64,000 nt of DNA from positions 124,001 through 188,000 of the forward strand of contig CAZHLJ010000005.1 of assembly GCA_964533215.1 (NCBI GenBank). The letters are read 5' to 3'. This stretch comes from Bact-08 sp964533215. Its GTDB lineage: Bacteria; Bacteroidota; Bacteroidia; Bacteroidales; UBA932. The first letter of the stretch is position 1, and each line of letters opens with the position of its first letter. Under the pieces are notes generated by a model that saw only the letters and a list, made by a program, of their open reading frames with translations, was not told the DNA's origin and did not search any database. A program made the position numbers and the translations under genes. Below are positions 16,419 to 24,468 of the stretch, in pieces.

Positions 16419-17396
16419 TCATCGTTTAGGGTTTATTCTGTGGTAAGATGTGTCGAAAATTTCAATTTTGTCTACCTCTTCTCTATCTTTATACTTACAG
16501 GTAATGGTGCCGGATATTTTGGAAGGATATAAAAATTGGCTTTTTTTATCAACTTTGTAGTCTGTTGAAAAACTGTATATTGCATTTATATCAGGAGAGT
16601 TGCGTAACATTATTGTCTCGGAAGATGTAATCTCCTTACTAATTTTGTCAACATATATTAGAGTCTGGTGACTGTCTATATCAGGTCTGTCAGAAAACAA
16701 TGGGCGGGATATTAAGAAAATTCTTTTACCATTATTTTCTCCACGATAACTAACGATCATTTCTCTATTCAAATATGATTTTTTTCTTAAATCAGACGAA
16801 ACTTGTGAGAGTTGGATAAGAAACAGACAGTACCTCATCTTTTGACTTATATCACTAGTGTCTGAATTTGAATTAATTTTCAGAAGTTTCTCTCCTGTAG
16901 CTTTCATGTAATTTTTTTGTAGGAATCTGGAGATTACTGATCCATGCACCTTTTTTTGTCGACCTTTATAAATAAATGAACCATCAAAATCGCCGTGAAT
17001 CTCATCGTACCAAGTTGTGCTATTTCTTTTGTTAACATATTTTCTATAATACTCCATTGATCGGTTTTTTGATTGGACAACAATATCTCTAAGTTGCTGT
17101 TTCTGCTCCAATGTGATCGTATATTCATCTTTTTGGATAATCTTTTTGTCATAAATTATAAAATTATCTTTCGCTCCCACAAAGCTTACAGAGATGGTAT
17201 CTCCATTATTTAATAAAGAGAGTGGGATTTTTGCCAGACCTGTTGTGTCAGCAGAGCAATAGGCACGTCCGTTGATGAAAACATAGGCGCAGGGGAGTGG
17301 ACCATCTTCAGATACAACTTTAAGTGTGAAAATCTGTGCATTCAGTAGTGTGTATCCTAACAGAATGTACAGAACTAAAGTCAGAACTCTTTTCAT
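16419..17396 (-). CDS. Secreted protein with carboxypeptidase-like regulatory domain
   Basis: This is a 325-residue protein with a Sec signal peptide (about residues 1-20, ending LLNAQ). A beta-sandwich resembling CarboxypepD_reg-like domains follows (about 21-95; 'GPLPCAYVFINGRAYCSADTTGLAKIPLSLL'). The remaining ~230 residues do not match a family I can name. Such modules are common in Bacteroidota envelope proteins, usually at the outer membrane. It diverges from the gene at 17516. Nothing in it suggests an enzyme active site. Function unknown. Confidence 0.75.
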   Translation of the reverse strand: MKRVLTLVLYILLGYTLLNAQIFTLKVVSEDGPLPCAYVFINGRAYCSADTTGLAKIPLSLLNNGDTISVSFVGAKDNFIIYDKKIIQKDEYTITLEQKQQLRDIVVQSKNRSMEYYRKYVNKRNSTTWYDEIHGDFDGSFIYKGRQKKVHGSVISRFLQKNYMKATGEKLLKINSNSDTSDISQKMRYCLFLIQLSQVSSDLRKKSYLNREMIVSYRGENNGKRIFLISRPLFSDRPDIDSHQTLIYVDKISKEITSSETIMLRNSPDINAIYSFSTDYKVDKKSQFLYPSKISGTITCKYKDREEVDKIEIFDTSYHRINPKR

Positions 17397-17464
17397 GATA
17401 GGATATTTTTATAATAAACTGATTTTACAAATGTTATGCCATAGCAAAATGTTTTTTTGCTAGA

Positions 17465-17496
17465 CTTGTCCTATTTACTGGTTTTAGTTATATTTG
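17465..17496 (+). promoter_or_regulatory. Promoter upstream of the 17516 gene
   Basis: CTTG (17465-17468), 20 bases, then TATATTTG (17489-17496). The start codon is 20 bases further on. Confidence 0.65.
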
Positions 17497-17515
17497 GCAT
17501 CAATTTGAAAATCTG

Positions 17516-18118
17516 ATGAATATGGAAGAAGAGAAATCTAGTGTTGATGTTTTGATAGAATATGCTCATAATAAAGGGTATGAGTGCGAAACCAGTTCCA
17601 ATACCAAACGTTTGCTTAGCCCAAACGACTCTTTTCTTTCCAAAAAATTTGTCGCATTTGAGATTGAAAAGGACTTTTTGTTCATCGCGAAAGACTCTTA
17701 TGCTGCCAAAGCTTCAAGCGGTAGCACTTTTACCGGAATTTACTCTGTCATTGACATGGACCCGTCTCTTCTTTGTCAGATACATATGAAGGAAAATCTG
17801 GACTTTCTGTTCAGATGGAATAGGCGCAAGACCGGGAATAAAGTGATTGATAGAAAGCTGACAATCACATGCAATCAAAAAACAATTCCGAAAAACCTTT
17901 TTTTAGAAAAAGATCTTCCATTATTCAAGGAGCTTTACAAAAAGATTGCTCCGGTCAAGTTACTTTTTGAAAACGATTACTTACCTGAGTTTACTGCTCT
18001 CAAAGGGAAAATGGTTGTCGGAATAGAGGCCAACTACTGGGTATATAAGAAGGAAGAGGCCGATACACTTATAAAAGCAGGGTTACCTCTGTTAAAGAGC
18101 ATCATTTCCCGCGTCTGA
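17516..18118 (+). CDS. Hypothetical protein, 200 residues
   Basis: I do not recognise this protein. It is soluble-looking, with no signal peptide or membrane helix, and lysine- and glutamate-rich. Predicted strands alternate with helices; the middle (about 45-110: 'KKFVAFEIEKDFLFIAKDSY...SVIDMDPSLLCQIHMKENLDF') looks like a beta-rich core. A promoter with both boxes precedes it, and the codon usage looks like its neighbours, so the gene is probably real. It stands alone between a divergent envelope protein and a small lipoprotein. Confidence 0.6.
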   Translation: MNMEEEKSSVDVLIEYAHNKGYECETSSNTKRLLSPNDSFLSKKFVAFEIEKDFLFIAKDSYAAKASSGSTFTGIYSVIDMDPSLLCQIHMKENLDFLFRWNRRKTGNKVIDRKLTITCNQKTIPKNLFLEKDLPLFKELYKKIAPVKLLFENDYLPEFTALKGKMVVGIEANYWVYKKEEADTLIKAGLPLLKSIISRV

Positions 18119-18221
18119 CGTGATATTAAAGTGATCAGAAGTTTGTAAGTTTTTTTCTGTTTAAGTAACGATTTTTTATGTTTTTTGTGTTATGTAGTTA
18201 TAAACAACTAACTTATTCTAT

Positions 18222-18629
18222 ATGAAAGAACAAAGCAGTTTACGGATTATCGGTCTTTTGGCCATTATTGCATTATTATCTTGCAAATCATTTTCTCAAA
18301 GCACAAACCCTACAGATAAAAATGTGGAAATTTATAACAGAATATTTTTAGCCGACAGTTTATTGACTAAAGAGGAGCTAAAGTTGAAGTATATAACAGG
18401 AGACTTGATTACTAAAAATATGTACGTCGATGAGAACTCTATTTGTACCCGCCTGAAGGAAGATGATTTTGTCAAGAATAACATACCATTGTATTATTAT
18501 TATGTACTTATTCGAGATATTAAAAATGCCAATGCATTTATGAAGAATAATAAGATTACTATAGATTCGATATCAAAACTAATGACAAAGGCTAACTCTT
18601 TGTATTCAAAGAATAGACCGAAGCTATAG
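18222..18629 (+). CDS. Small predicted lipoprotein, 135 residues
   Basis: I do not recognise the family. An N-terminal signal (about residues 7-20) ends in a lipobox-like LLSC with Cys21, so it is probably a lipoprotein. The mature part is short, lysine/asparagine-rich and mostly helical. A run 'YYYYVLIRDIKNANAFMKNNKITIDSISKLM' hints at a partner-binding helix, but that is a guess. The gap to the upstream gene is 103 bases and no clear promoter box is seen. Confidence 0.6.
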   Translation: MKEQSSLRIIGLLAIIALLSCKSFSQSTNPTDKNVEIYNRIFLADSLLTKEELKLKYITGDLITKNMYVDENSICTRLKEDDFVKNNIPLYYYYVLIRDIKNANAFMKNNKITIDSISKLMTKANSLYSKNRPKL

Positions 18630-18634
18630 ATTGA

Positions 18635-18665
18635 TAAAAAGGCCGCTCCAGTCAGGTGCGGCCTT
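18635..18665 (-). terminator. Terminator between the small lipoprotein and the dipeptidase genes
   Basis: AAGGCCGC / GCGGCCTT (18639-18646 and 18658-18665) is an 8-bp GC-rich stem with an 11-base loop. On the minus strand it is followed by five T, so it serves mainly the dipeptidase transcript. It could also act on the plus strand, where no T run follows. Confidence 0.8.
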
Positions 18666-18702
18666 AAGTTAAAAATTCAGTTAAATCTTGACTATTGAAA
18701 TA

Positions 18703-20055
18703 TTATTCGGTGTAATACTTATAGAACAGCCCGATTGACTCAATACCTTTTTCAAACTGGCTAATCAAATAGCTTTCGTTTGGAGAGTGAATGACATCGC
18801 GTTCGAGACCGAAGCCCATCAACAAAGGGTTGGCTTTGAGTAAAAGCTGAAGTTCTGCCAGAACAGGGATGCTCCCACCTCCGCGGTTTGGAACAGGCTC
18901 AATTCCGTATACCTCTTTTACTGCGCGGGCTGCAGCCTTATATACATTTGATGACATAGGGCAGAGGAATCCCTGACCTCCGTGGTGAGGAGTGACCTTT
19001 ACCTTAACCCCCTTTGGAGCAAGAGTCATAAAGTGTTTTTCGAATAGTTCTGCAATCTTGTTGCAATCCTGGTTAGGGACCAGCCTCATGGAAATTTTTG
19101 CATGCGCAGTTGAAGGAAGCACGGTCTTGGCACCTTCTCCGGTGTAACCACCCCAGATTCCATTTACATCCAGGCAAGGTCTGATGCCGGTACGTTCCAT
19201 TGTAGTGTATCCCTCTTCTCCTGTGACATCGTCGATATCCAGAAAATGTTTGTACTCTTCCAGATCAAAAGGAGCACGTCCGAGCATCTCTCTCTCTTCT
19301 TTGCTAAGTTCCACAACATCGTCATAGAACCCTTTAATGGTAATTCTACCCTTATCGTCTATCAGTTTGTCGATCATAGAGCAGAGTGTGTTGATTGGGT
19401 TAGCCACAGCGCCGCCATAATGACCTGAGTGGAGATCCTTGTTTGGCCCGGTAACCTCTACCTCAACATAGGCAAGACCTCTCATCCCGACATTCAGGGA
19501 AGGAATTTTTTCATCGATCATGGTAGTGTCAGAAACCAGAATATCGTCACAAGCCAGAAGCTCCTTGTGTGTCGCAGCCCACTCTGGAAGGCTTGGAGAG
19601 CCAATCTCCTCTTCTCCGTCAATTATGAACTTTACATTACATTTTAGTTGGTTTGTCCTGACCAGATATTCGAATGCCTTCACGTGCATGAACCCTTGGC
19701 CTTTATCATCATTGGCACCTCTGGCATAAATTGCGCCATCTCTTACTTCAGGCTCGAAAGGAGCTGTTTTCCAAAGAGCAATAGGGTCTGCAGGTTGTAC
19801 ATCGTAATGGGCATAGACAAGAATTGTAGGTTTGCTCTTATCTATGATTTTTTCTGCAAATACAACAGGATGACCCTTTGTCGGATAAACCTCTGCTCTG
19901 TCTACACCTGCAGCCAGTAGAAGTTCTGCATATTTCTCTGCTGTCCTTCTCATATCGGGAGCGTGCTCAGCCATAGAGCTTATTGAAGGAATACGTAGAA
20001 GTTCGAAAAGTTCTGAAAGGAATCTCTCTTTGTTGTTCTGAATGTAATTTTTCAT
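18703..20055 (-). CDS. M20-family dipeptidase
   Basis: This 450-residue zinc peptidase belongs to the M20 family (CNDP/PepV-like dipeptidases). Metal-ligand segments are YAHYDVQPA (His), GANDDKGQ (Asp), IDGEEEIGS (Glu pair with the catalytic Glu), LVSDTTM (Asp) and DVIHSPNE (His). A dimerisation insert lies in the middle ('DLHSGHYGGAVANPINTL'). It probably hydrolyses dipeptides in the cytoplasm, as no signal peptide is present. Annotations as succinyl-diaminopimelate desuccinylase are possible but less likely. Confidence 0.92.
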   Translation of the reverse strand: MKNYIQNNKERFLSELFELLRIPSISSMAEHAPDMRRTAEKYAELLLAAGVDRAEVYPTKGHPVVFAEKIIDKSKPTILVYAHYDVQPADPIALWKTAPFEPEVRDGAIYARGANDDKGQGFMHVKAFEYLVRTNQLKCNVKFIIDGEEEIGSPSLPEWAATHKELLACDDILVSDTTMIDEKIPSLNVGMRGLAYVEVEVTGPNKDLHSGHYGGAVANPINTLCSMIDKLIDDKGRITIKGFYDDVVELSKEEREMLGRAPFDLEEYKHFLDIDDVTGEEGYTTMERTGIRPCLDVNGIWGGYTGEGAKTVLPSTAHAKISMRLVPNQDCNKIAELFEKHFMTLAPKGVKVKVTPHHGGQGFLCPMSSNVYKAAARAVKEVYGIEPVPNRGGGSIPVLAELQLLLKANPLLMGFGLERDVIHSPNESYLISQFEKGIESIGLFYKYYTE

Positions 20056-20097
20056 CAGTAAGTAATTTTGATTTTAATGGTCTGACGGTACTGTTTC

Positions 20098-20559
20098 TTA
20101 TAGCGTGTATCTCAATGTGAGTGCAAAATTTGCTGATTTGAGACCTGCGTCTGTGATAATCTGAAGTTTGGGCGTCCAGTCAAAAGAGAGGACCAGAGGA
20201 ACATTGCGGAACTTGTATTCAACGCCACCCATTGCATCCAAAGACATTACAAAATTGTTTTTGTATTCTCCATTTACAAATACTCCGGCAGAGATACCCG
20301 GACCGGCATAAAATGCCAATCCATCCACATTTGTGTCAAAAACAAATTGATAATAGCCCGCTGCCTTGATCTTCATGTAGTCTTTGCCGATAATGTCAAC
20401 GTCAAAAATACCCTCACCAGCAGTACCGGCTGTTAGAAATTCTTTATAACTCACTCCGATACTGGAGCCTAACCTTAAACCTACTGCCTTGCTGTAATTT
20501 TGTGAAAAAGCGCTGAAACTGATTAGCAGAGCTGTTAAAATTAATAGTGATTTCTTCAT
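20098..20559 (-). CDS. Small secreted beta-barrel-like protein
   Basis: This 153-residue protein has a Sec signal peptide (about 1-19, ending AFSQ). The mature part has alternating hydrophobic strands ('GLAFYAGPGISAGVFV', 'NFVMSLDAMGGVEYKF', 'LVLSFDWTPKLQI') and ends in an aromatic-aliphatic strand 'NFALTLRYTL', as outer-membrane barrels do. It is likely a small eight-stranded outer-membrane barrel of unknown role. It lies 8 bases downstream of deoC in the same direction. Confidence 0.75.
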   Translation of the reverse strand: MKKSLLILTALLISFSAFSQNYSKAVGLRLGSSIGVSYKEFLTAGTAGEGIFDVDIIGKDYMKIKAAGYYQFVFDTNVDGLAFYAGPGISAGVFVNGEYKNNFVMSLDAMGGVEYKFRNVPLVLSFDWTPKLQIITDAGLKSANFALTLRYTL

Positions 20560-20567
20560 GTCTTAAA

Positions 20568-21398
20568 TTAAAAATAAGTTACTGTTTTACCTTCTAGTTT
20601 TGTTAATAAATTGTTAGCCAATCTACTGGCGCCAAATCTGAATAATTCAGGATTCAACCAATCTGCACCAAGAATTGTGTCAACTATGGCGTAGTAGAAA
20701 ATCGCCTCATCAGTTGTGGATATTCCCCCGGCAGCTTTAAAACCTATTTTCAGTCCAGTCCTTTTGTAATACTCTTTAATGCATTTGCACATAACGTATG
20801 TAGCTTCGGGAGTTGCTGCAGGGTCCATCTTTCCTGTTGAGGTCTTGATAAAATCTGCTCCAGACTCAATTGCAAGATCAGAAGCCTTTGCAATGAGTTC
20901 CGGTGTTTTAAGGGCACCAGTTTCCAGAATAACTTTCAAATGCACCTCCCCAATAGACTCCTTGATCCGGCAGATTTCCTGAGAAGCAGAGATGTAATCT
21001 CCGTCCAGAAATTGATTAAGGGCCAGTACTATATCTACCTCATCCGCTCCTTGTGCAACAGCCTCCTTGCACTCTGCAATTTTAATTTCTGTAAAACTCT
21101 GGGAAGATGGAAATCCACCCGCTACAACTGCGATTTTAACCTTAGAGTCATGCAGATTATCTTTTACAAGCCCGGCAAAATTGGGGTAAACACATACAGC
21201 TGCTACAGATGGGTAGTCAGGATAGTGCGATTGAAACTCATTTACCTTTTCAATCATGGACTTCACCTTTGATGGAGTGTCCGTTGAATTGAGGGTTGTA
21301 AGATCAACTAGACCTAAAATAGTTGAATATATCTCCGTTTTATCCCATTTTGCAATATTCTCCTTAATCTGTATAAGGTCTTTTTCCATTTGTTCCAT
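20568..21398 (-). CDS. deoC: Deoxyribose-phosphate aldolase
   Basis: This 276-residue class I aldolase splits 2-deoxyribose 5-phosphate into acetaldehyde and glyceraldehyde 3-phosphate in deoxynucleoside catabolism. The Schiff-base lysine is in FIKTSTGK and the proton-relay lysine in GFKAAGGIST. An 'EVDIVLALN' strand also matches. It is slightly longer at the N-terminus than the E. coli enzyme. It follows dtd with no gap to speak of. Confidence 0.95.
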   Translation of the reverse strand: MEQMEKDLIQIKENIAKWDKTEIYSTILGLVDLTTLNSTDTPSKVKSMIEKVNEFQSHYPDYPSVAAVCVYPNFAGLVKDNLHDSKVKIAVVAGGFPSSQSFTEIKIAECKEAVAQGADEVDIVLALNQFLDGDYISASQEICRIKESIGEVHLKVILETGALKTPELIAKASDLAIESGADFIKTSTGKMDPAATPEATYVMCKCIKEYYKRTGLKIGFKAAGGISTTDEAIFYYAIVDTILGADWLNPELFRFGASRLANNLLTKLEGKTVTYF

Positions 21399-21399
21399 A

Positions 21400-21852
21400 T
21401 TATTTCTCTTCTTTAGTATCGATCCATATTGTCACAGGTCCATCGTTGATAAGGGAAACTTTCATGTCCGCGCCAAACTTACCCGTCTTGACCTGCTTAC
21501 CCATTGCAGAAGTGAGTGAGGATATGAGCTTGTTGTACAAAGGAACTGATATTTCCGGTTTTGCAGCATTTATATACGAGGGTCTGTTTCCTTTTCTTGT
21601 TTGTGCATGAAGTGTAAACTGACTGATAAGCAGAATATCACCACCTTTCTCAAGGACAGAACAGTTCATTACACCATTCTCATCATCAAATATACGAAGA
21701 TTGACGATTTTTTTTGTGGCGTAATCAATATCATTTTCATCGTCATCGTAGCCAAACCCTGCAAAAACAAGCAAACCTTTTGCTATTTCACCAATTACAG
21801 AACCGTCTACTTTGACCGATGCTTCGGAAACTCGTTGAACCAGTATTCTCAT
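21400..21852 (-). CDS. dtd: D-aminoacyl-tRNA deacylase
   Basis: This 150-residue enzyme removes D-amino acids wrongly attached to tRNA. The two chirality-checking motifs are visible: SQFTLHA (where SQFTL is the signature) and the Gly-cis-Pro motif in NDGPVTIWID. The start MRILVQRVSEASV is typical. It lies 8 bases downstream of the radical SAM gene and just ahead of deoC. Confidence 0.96.
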   Translation of the reverse strand: MRILVQRVSEASVKVDGSVIGEIAKGLLVFAGFGYDDDENDIDYATKKIVNLRIFDDENGVMNCSVLEKGGDILLISQFTLHAQTRKGNRPSYINAAKPEISVPLYNKLISSLTSAMGKQVKTGKFGADMKVSLINDGPVTIWIDTKEEK

Positions 21853-21860
21853 ATCTGAAT

Positions 21861-22637
21861 TTATCCGCTGATTTTTACTTTATACCCTTTTTCAATTAGA
21901 GGAGCAGCAATTTTCTCCATTTCTGATACCGAAACCTTACGGAGATCAGTTGCAGGAGTCTCCCTGTCGATAGTGTAGATCATAATCTCCCTTGGTTCGA
22001 GAACCTCTGCAAGCTTCACCCAGGCTTCGGTCTCCTCTTTTGTAGTATTATCTATTACAACTCCTTCGAACTCTCCCCTGAGAAACATTGTCTGCAACAC
22101 AAATTTCTTTTTTAACGGAATAAGATAACTCTTAAGTTTTTCCAAGGAATATTCATATTGAGGCCTGTCTATCAATTTGGTAGTCTTCTCAAAAGCTGAG
22201 TCAATCTTGAGTATGGGATTGTCCACTTTCAACAAGGCTTCAACAACTTTTGGCCTGTAAATCTGACTGGCATTCGAGAGAACTGAGACTTTTGCATTGG
22301 GAGCATACTTCTCTCTTATTTCCAAAGTAAAGTCTATGATTTCAGGAAAGTTGGGGTGCATAGTAGGTTCACCGTTTCCGGAAAATGTTATTGTGTCAAT
22401 TTTCCCCACGTTGGTAGTGTATTCCTTAAGCCTTGTCTCAAGGCTATCCTTAACCTCTTGCAGAGTCGGAAGCCTACTGTCCTTCCTTCCGTCCTTGTTG
22501 AACCCACATTCACAATAGAGACAGTCAAAACTGCATAGTTTCCCGAACTGAGGCAGAAGGTTTACCCCAAGGGAAGTTCCAAGCCTTCTGCTTTTTATAG
22601 GACCGAAAATGATATCGTTGAATAAAATAGTAGACAT
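21861..22637 (-). CDS. Radical SAM protein of unknown substrate
   Basis: This is a 258-residue radical SAM protein with C-x3-C-x2-C at Cys35, Cys39 and Cys42, an extra Cys44, a GxxTxS-like 'TFSGNGEPTMHPNFPEII' segment and 'VSVLSNAS'. It resembles the MoaA/wyosine-type branch and a Bacteroidota group often annotated only as radical SAM protein. There is no SPASM extension. The substrate is unknown. It is cotranscribed with dtd (8 bases downstream) and follows the amidohydrolase gene by 17 bases. Confidence 0.85.
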   Translation of the reverse strand: MSTILFNDIIFGPIKSRRLGTSLGVNLLPQFGKLCSFDCLYCECGFNKDGRKDSRLPTLQEVKDSLETRLKEYTTNVGKIDTITFSGNGEPTMHPNFPEIIDFTLEIREKYAPNAKVSVLSNASQIYRPKVVEALLKVDNPILKIDSAFEKTTKLIDRPQYEYSLEKLKSYLIPLKKKFVLQTMFLRGEFEGVVIDNTTKEETEAWVKLAEVLEPREIMIYTIDRETPATDLRKVSVSEMEKIAAPLIEKGYKVKISG

Positions 22638-22654
22638 ATTTGAAAAATTTTAAA

Positions 22655-23851
22655 TTACATCAACCTCAAAGAGTGACTTTTTTCTGTCAGTTTCATATTT
22701 CTCCAGTCAATATTGTCAACCAAAACTATGCCAGGCCTTTTGCCAATTTCAAAAGAACCAAGTTCCTTCTCCTTTTTTAGAAATTTAGCACCATTTAAAG
22801 AGGACCACTGCAAGATCTCTTCAAGAGGAACATTTGGGAAGTATTTGTGAATCACTTTTATCTCTTCTGCAATTGACAATATTGTATTGCTGGATAGGCT
22901 ATCTGTTCCGATAGTAATTTTGGCACCCTTGCGTCGTAATAGTTCTATTGGCGGTAACGCTCTATGAATAAACATATTGGAAAGAGGGCATATTGCCCAG
23001 TAGAGATTATCTATCAGACCGGCAGCTTTATCAACACTCTCCTCGTTTGTAAACGTGTTGTGTACCAATAGTATCTGTTCGAGTATCTTTTCATTGCTGT
23101 TCTCCAGTGTAGACTTGAGCATTTTAAGAAAGTAGATTAATGCAGATCTTCCTATTGCCGGAGGATTACTAAGGCCTCTTCTTCTTTTGTCTGCGGCAAG
23201 AGGACCTGTGCCGTCCATAATAAGCAGCTCTTCCTCCCAGCTCTCTTGGTTGTGATATGAGAGCCAACCCTCTTTAAGAGCATCCTTGCTAGATTCTTTT
23301 AAAAGTTCCGGACTCATTGAGTAACAAGCATGTGGATTGGGGGCAGCATCAATTCCATACTCTTTGGCTTTTTTGGTAAGGGATCTTACTTTATCCATTA
23401 TTAAAGAGGCATCTTTTGCTTCTGACCCGAAAACTTCAAGGAAGGTTCTGGTGTAAATCCTTGATCTGGATTTTATTTCAAAACTCTCAGCGCAGTTGCT
23501 TATATCAGCCATTGCAGATACTCCGCTTTCGTAAAGCTGATTGATCTCCTTGTTGATTGCTGCTAACCTTTCTGTCTCGTCTACGCTGTCGCGTAAATGA
23601 TTTATCTGACGGATAAAACCTGCCATTCCGGTATCCTGGGTAAAACTCCCTTTAAGATGAGAGAGCTCTATATGGCAATGAGAATTCACAAATCCGGGAC
23701 ATAAAATCCCGTTGTAGAACTCTGTACTTTCAACCTCTTCTTCCAGCTGACCAATTTCAGTTATTGTCCCATCAGTGCTGAGGCAGAGATAGCCCCTCCG
23801 GATCGGTTGACTGTTCAATGGGAAGAGATATTGGGCTGCTATTTTTCGCAT
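22655..23851 (-). CDS. Amidohydrolase (possible aminodeoxyfutalosine deaminase)
   Basis: This 398-residue metal-dependent hydrolase is of the SsnA/TrzN/chlorohydrolase type. The metal motif is NSHCHIELSH with His58 and His60; later ligands are in LLVHNTFT (His) and ITIGTDSLSSN (Asp). Relatives deaminate adenine, guanine, S-adenosylhomocysteine or 6-amino-6-deoxyfutalosine. Because the genome has MqnE at 2-3 kb, deamination of aminodeoxyfutalosine is a reasonable hypothesis, but the sequence does not prove it. Its first 80 bases overlap the end of the upstream DUF4296 gene. Confidence 0.85.
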   Translation of the reverse strand: MRKIAAQYLFPLNSQPIRRGYLCLSTDGTITEIGQLEEEVESTEFYNGILCPGFVNSHCHIELSHLKGSFTQDTGMAGFIRQINHLRDSVDETERLAAINKEINQLYESGVSAMADISNCAESFEIKSRSRIYTRTFLEVFGSEAKDASLIMDKVRSLTKKAKEYGIDAAPNPHACYSMSPELLKESSKDALKEGWLSYHNQESWEEELLIMDGTGPLAADKRRRGLSNPPAIGRSALIYFLKMLKSTLENSNEKILEQILLVHNTFTNEESVDKAAGLIDNLYWAICPLSNMFIHRALPPIELLRRKGAKITIGTDSLSSNTILSIAEEIKVIHKYFPNVPLEEILQWSSLNGAKFLKKEKELGSFEIGKRPGIVLVDNIDWRNMKLTEKSHSLRLM

Positions 23852-24413
23852 ACTTTAAAAGTGATTTTCGTTTGGTAATCATATTATTGGACCACCATTG
23901 CAGTTGTTGTGGAATCTCATATCTTAACGCCAAACTATCATGTAGATATATCCTCCAGTAAGGAAGCTTTTCCGGAGCCAGCATCCAGCGGACAGATCTT
24001 TCATATGAATCCATCTCTTTGAGAGAATCTGCCTTCTCCACATAGTATGTAATGCCTGCAAGTAAGGAATCTCCCTGGCTTTGAGCTAGAATCCGCTGAG
24101 AAACTTCCATTTCCCTCTTTGCAAGAATCTCCTTTGCTTTTAAAAAAAAGCTTTTAAGCTTGTTGGGCCTAGGTAGATAGTAATCCATTGTATGTATGAA
24201 CTCATCTGTAGTGTAACCGTATTTGTTAAGAACAGGTTCGTATACCATAGAGGAGTCTGCCTTGAGCATGGCTTGAGGGCTATTCAGCACAAATCTGTCT
24301 GTCATATAGAGATCTGCAAGTACTTCAGGAAGATCGTCGCTGCTTATGATTCCCTTGGTACAGGAGGTGGCAGCAAATACCGCCAATATGATTATTCTGA
24401 TAAAATGATTCAT
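23772..24413 (-). CDS. DUF4296 lipoprotein
   Basis: This 213-residue protein has a lipoprotein signal (Cys18 in AATSCTKG) and an N-terminal DUF4296 domain ('GIISSDDLPEVLADLYMTDRFVL...YTTDEFIHTMDYYL'). Known only from Bacteroidota, the family has no assigned function. The C-terminal third is charged and helical. Its last 80 bases lie inside the amidohydrolase gene in another frame, an unusually long overlap that suggests tight coupling. A TAACTTTG box at 24433-24440 (minus) precedes it. Confidence 0.83.
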   Translation of the reverse strand: MNHFIRIIILAVFAATSCTKGIISSDDLPEVLADLYMTDRFVLNSPQAMLKADSSMVYEPVLNKYGYTTDEFIHTMDYYLPRPNKLKSFFLKAKEILAKREMEVSQRILAQSQGDSLLAGITYYVEKADSLKEMDSYERSVRWMLAPEKLPYWRIYLHDSLALRYEIPQQLQWWSNNMITKRKSLLKYAKNSSPISLPIEQSTDPEGLSLPQH

Positions 24414-24432
24414 TGCTTTGTTTTACGAGTCA

Positions 24433-24440
24433 CAAAGTTA
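24433..24440 (-). promoter_or_regulatory. -7 box of the DUF4296 gene
   Basis: TAACTTTG on the minus strand, 19 bases before the start codon. It is divergent from the purD box 12 bases away. Confidence 0.5.
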
Positions 24441-24452
24441 ATTTATTATTAT

Positions 24453-24460
24453 TATTTTTG
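24453..24460 (+). promoter_or_regulatory. -7 box of purD
   Basis: TATTTTTG ends 8 bases before the purD ATG, which implies a leaderless or nearly leaderless transcript. Confidence 0.55.
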
Positions 24461-24468
24461 CGGAAAAA

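Noticed and set aside
16240..16446. A 68-codon open frame inside the palindromic element
   Set aside because: No family likeness, and it runs from the loop side of the palindrome into the end of the next gene; the palindromic base pairing explains the sequence better.
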